Part shown: one piece after another, positions 5,134 through 5,302 of the stretch
Layout of the letters: each line of letters opens with the position of its first letter
Numbering within the stretch: position 1 is the stretch's first letter
DNA from: an uncultured Ignavibacteriota bacterium
GTDB taxonomy: Bacteria; Bacteroidota; Ignavibacteria; Tepidaquicellales; Tepidaquicellaceae
Length of the DNA: 5,302 bases
NCBI GenBank assembly: GCA_937959065.1
Contig: CALGOI010000399.1
Coordinates: 1-5,302 of the forward strand
Reading direction: 5' to 3'
The notes under the pieces: generated by a model
Database searches by the model: none
The model's input: the letters and a program-made list of their open reading frames with translations, nothing else
Told to the model about the DNA's origin: nothing
Translations under genes and position numbers: made by a program

Positions 5134-5302
5134 TTAACGGGATGATACTTTGTTTTCTGTAACTGCTAATTGTCCGCATGCGGCATTTATATCTACACCA
5201 CTACTTGACCTGAGATTAACAACTACATCCCTAGCCCTCAATTCACCAATAAAGTCATTTATTTTTTCAATTAAAAGAGAATTAGTATTCACGGAATCTT
5301 TA
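5134..5302 (-). CDS. rlmN: RlmN, dual-specificity RNA (adenine-C2)-methyltransferase, C-terminal fragment
   Basis: Only the last 55 residues lie in the window; the rest continues past the right edge. The frame ends with the family's highly conserved C-terminal motif, here G-V-D-I-N-A-A-C-G-Q-L-A, followed by a short tail and TAA at 5136-5134. In RlmN/Cfr-type radical-SAM enzymes the cysteine of A-C-G-Q-L is the residue that is methylated and carries the methyl group to C2 of adenine. RlmN modifies A2503 of 23S rRNA and A37 of some tRNAs. The sequence before it (LIEKINDFIGELRARDVVVNLR) fits the final helix and strand of the barrel. Cfr is a less likely alternative given the housekeeping neighbour. 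The identification rests on a short but diagnostic segment. Confidence 0.88.
   Translation of the reverse strand, partial: KDSVNTNSLLIEKINDFIGELRARDVVVNLRSSSGVDINAACGQLAVTENKVSSR

Noticed and set aside
1..5302. CRISPR arrays, tRNA or rRNA genes, insertion sequences, phage or toxin-antitoxin genes
   Set aside because: Reading both strands showed no regularly spaced direct repeats, cloverleaf-like segments, transposase-like frames or terminal repeats. Nearly all the DNA is accounted for by the listed genes and short spacers.

Overview
The window is an AT-rich bacterial segment in which every recognisable gene lies on the minus strand, so it reads from right to left. It looks like a member of the FCB group, most likely an Ignavibacteria/Melioribacteria-type relative of Bacteroidota and Chlorobi. 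The main support is the type IX secretion (T9SS) C-terminal sorting domain with the signature NYPNPFNPST, joined to a YCF48/Asp-box-like propeller, together with an ExbB-ExbD-ExbD operon and scarce Shine-Dalgarno sequences. No 16S gene or other taxonomic marker is present, so this placement is an inference.

Layout in transcription order. (1) 5302-5134: C-terminus of the radical-SAM RNA methyltransferase RlmN, cut by the window edge. (2) 5118-4564: adenylate kinase, 15 nt downstream and probably co-transcribed. (3) 4563-4406: a 158-nt AT-rich spacer with only weak promoter/operator candidates. (4) 4405-4055: a single-domain STAS protein resembling anti-sigma-factor antagonists. (5) 4054-3944: a spacer with a plausible sigma70-like promoter and the strongest ribosome binding site of the window. 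(6) 3943-1943: exbB-exbD-exbD, a proton-channel operon for an energised envelope motor. Two hairpins sit between exbB and the first exbD. (7) 1923-1892: a very clear intrinsic terminator. (8) 1873-431: a secreted Asp-box/YCF48-like propeller protein with a T9SS sorting tail. (9) 430-356: a spacer made almost entirely of three consecutive inverted repeats. (10) 355-1: start of an exported TPM-domain (YgcG-like) protein with an apparent TTG start, cut by the window edge.

How the parts relate: ExbB plus two ExbD paralogues should form an inner-membrane proton-driven complex that energises outer-membrane transport, probably through a TonB encoded elsewhere. The T9SS cargo and the TPM protein are envelope or secreted products, but nothing in the sequence ties them functionally to the Exb complex. 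RlmN and Adk are housekeeping functions. I see no CRISPR array, insertion sequence, tRNA, rRNA or phage gene. I did not find evidence for a new multi-gene system. The most interesting material is regulatory: hairpins and graded ribosome binding sites in the exb operon, a terminator placed almost directly before a start codon, and the triple palindrome.
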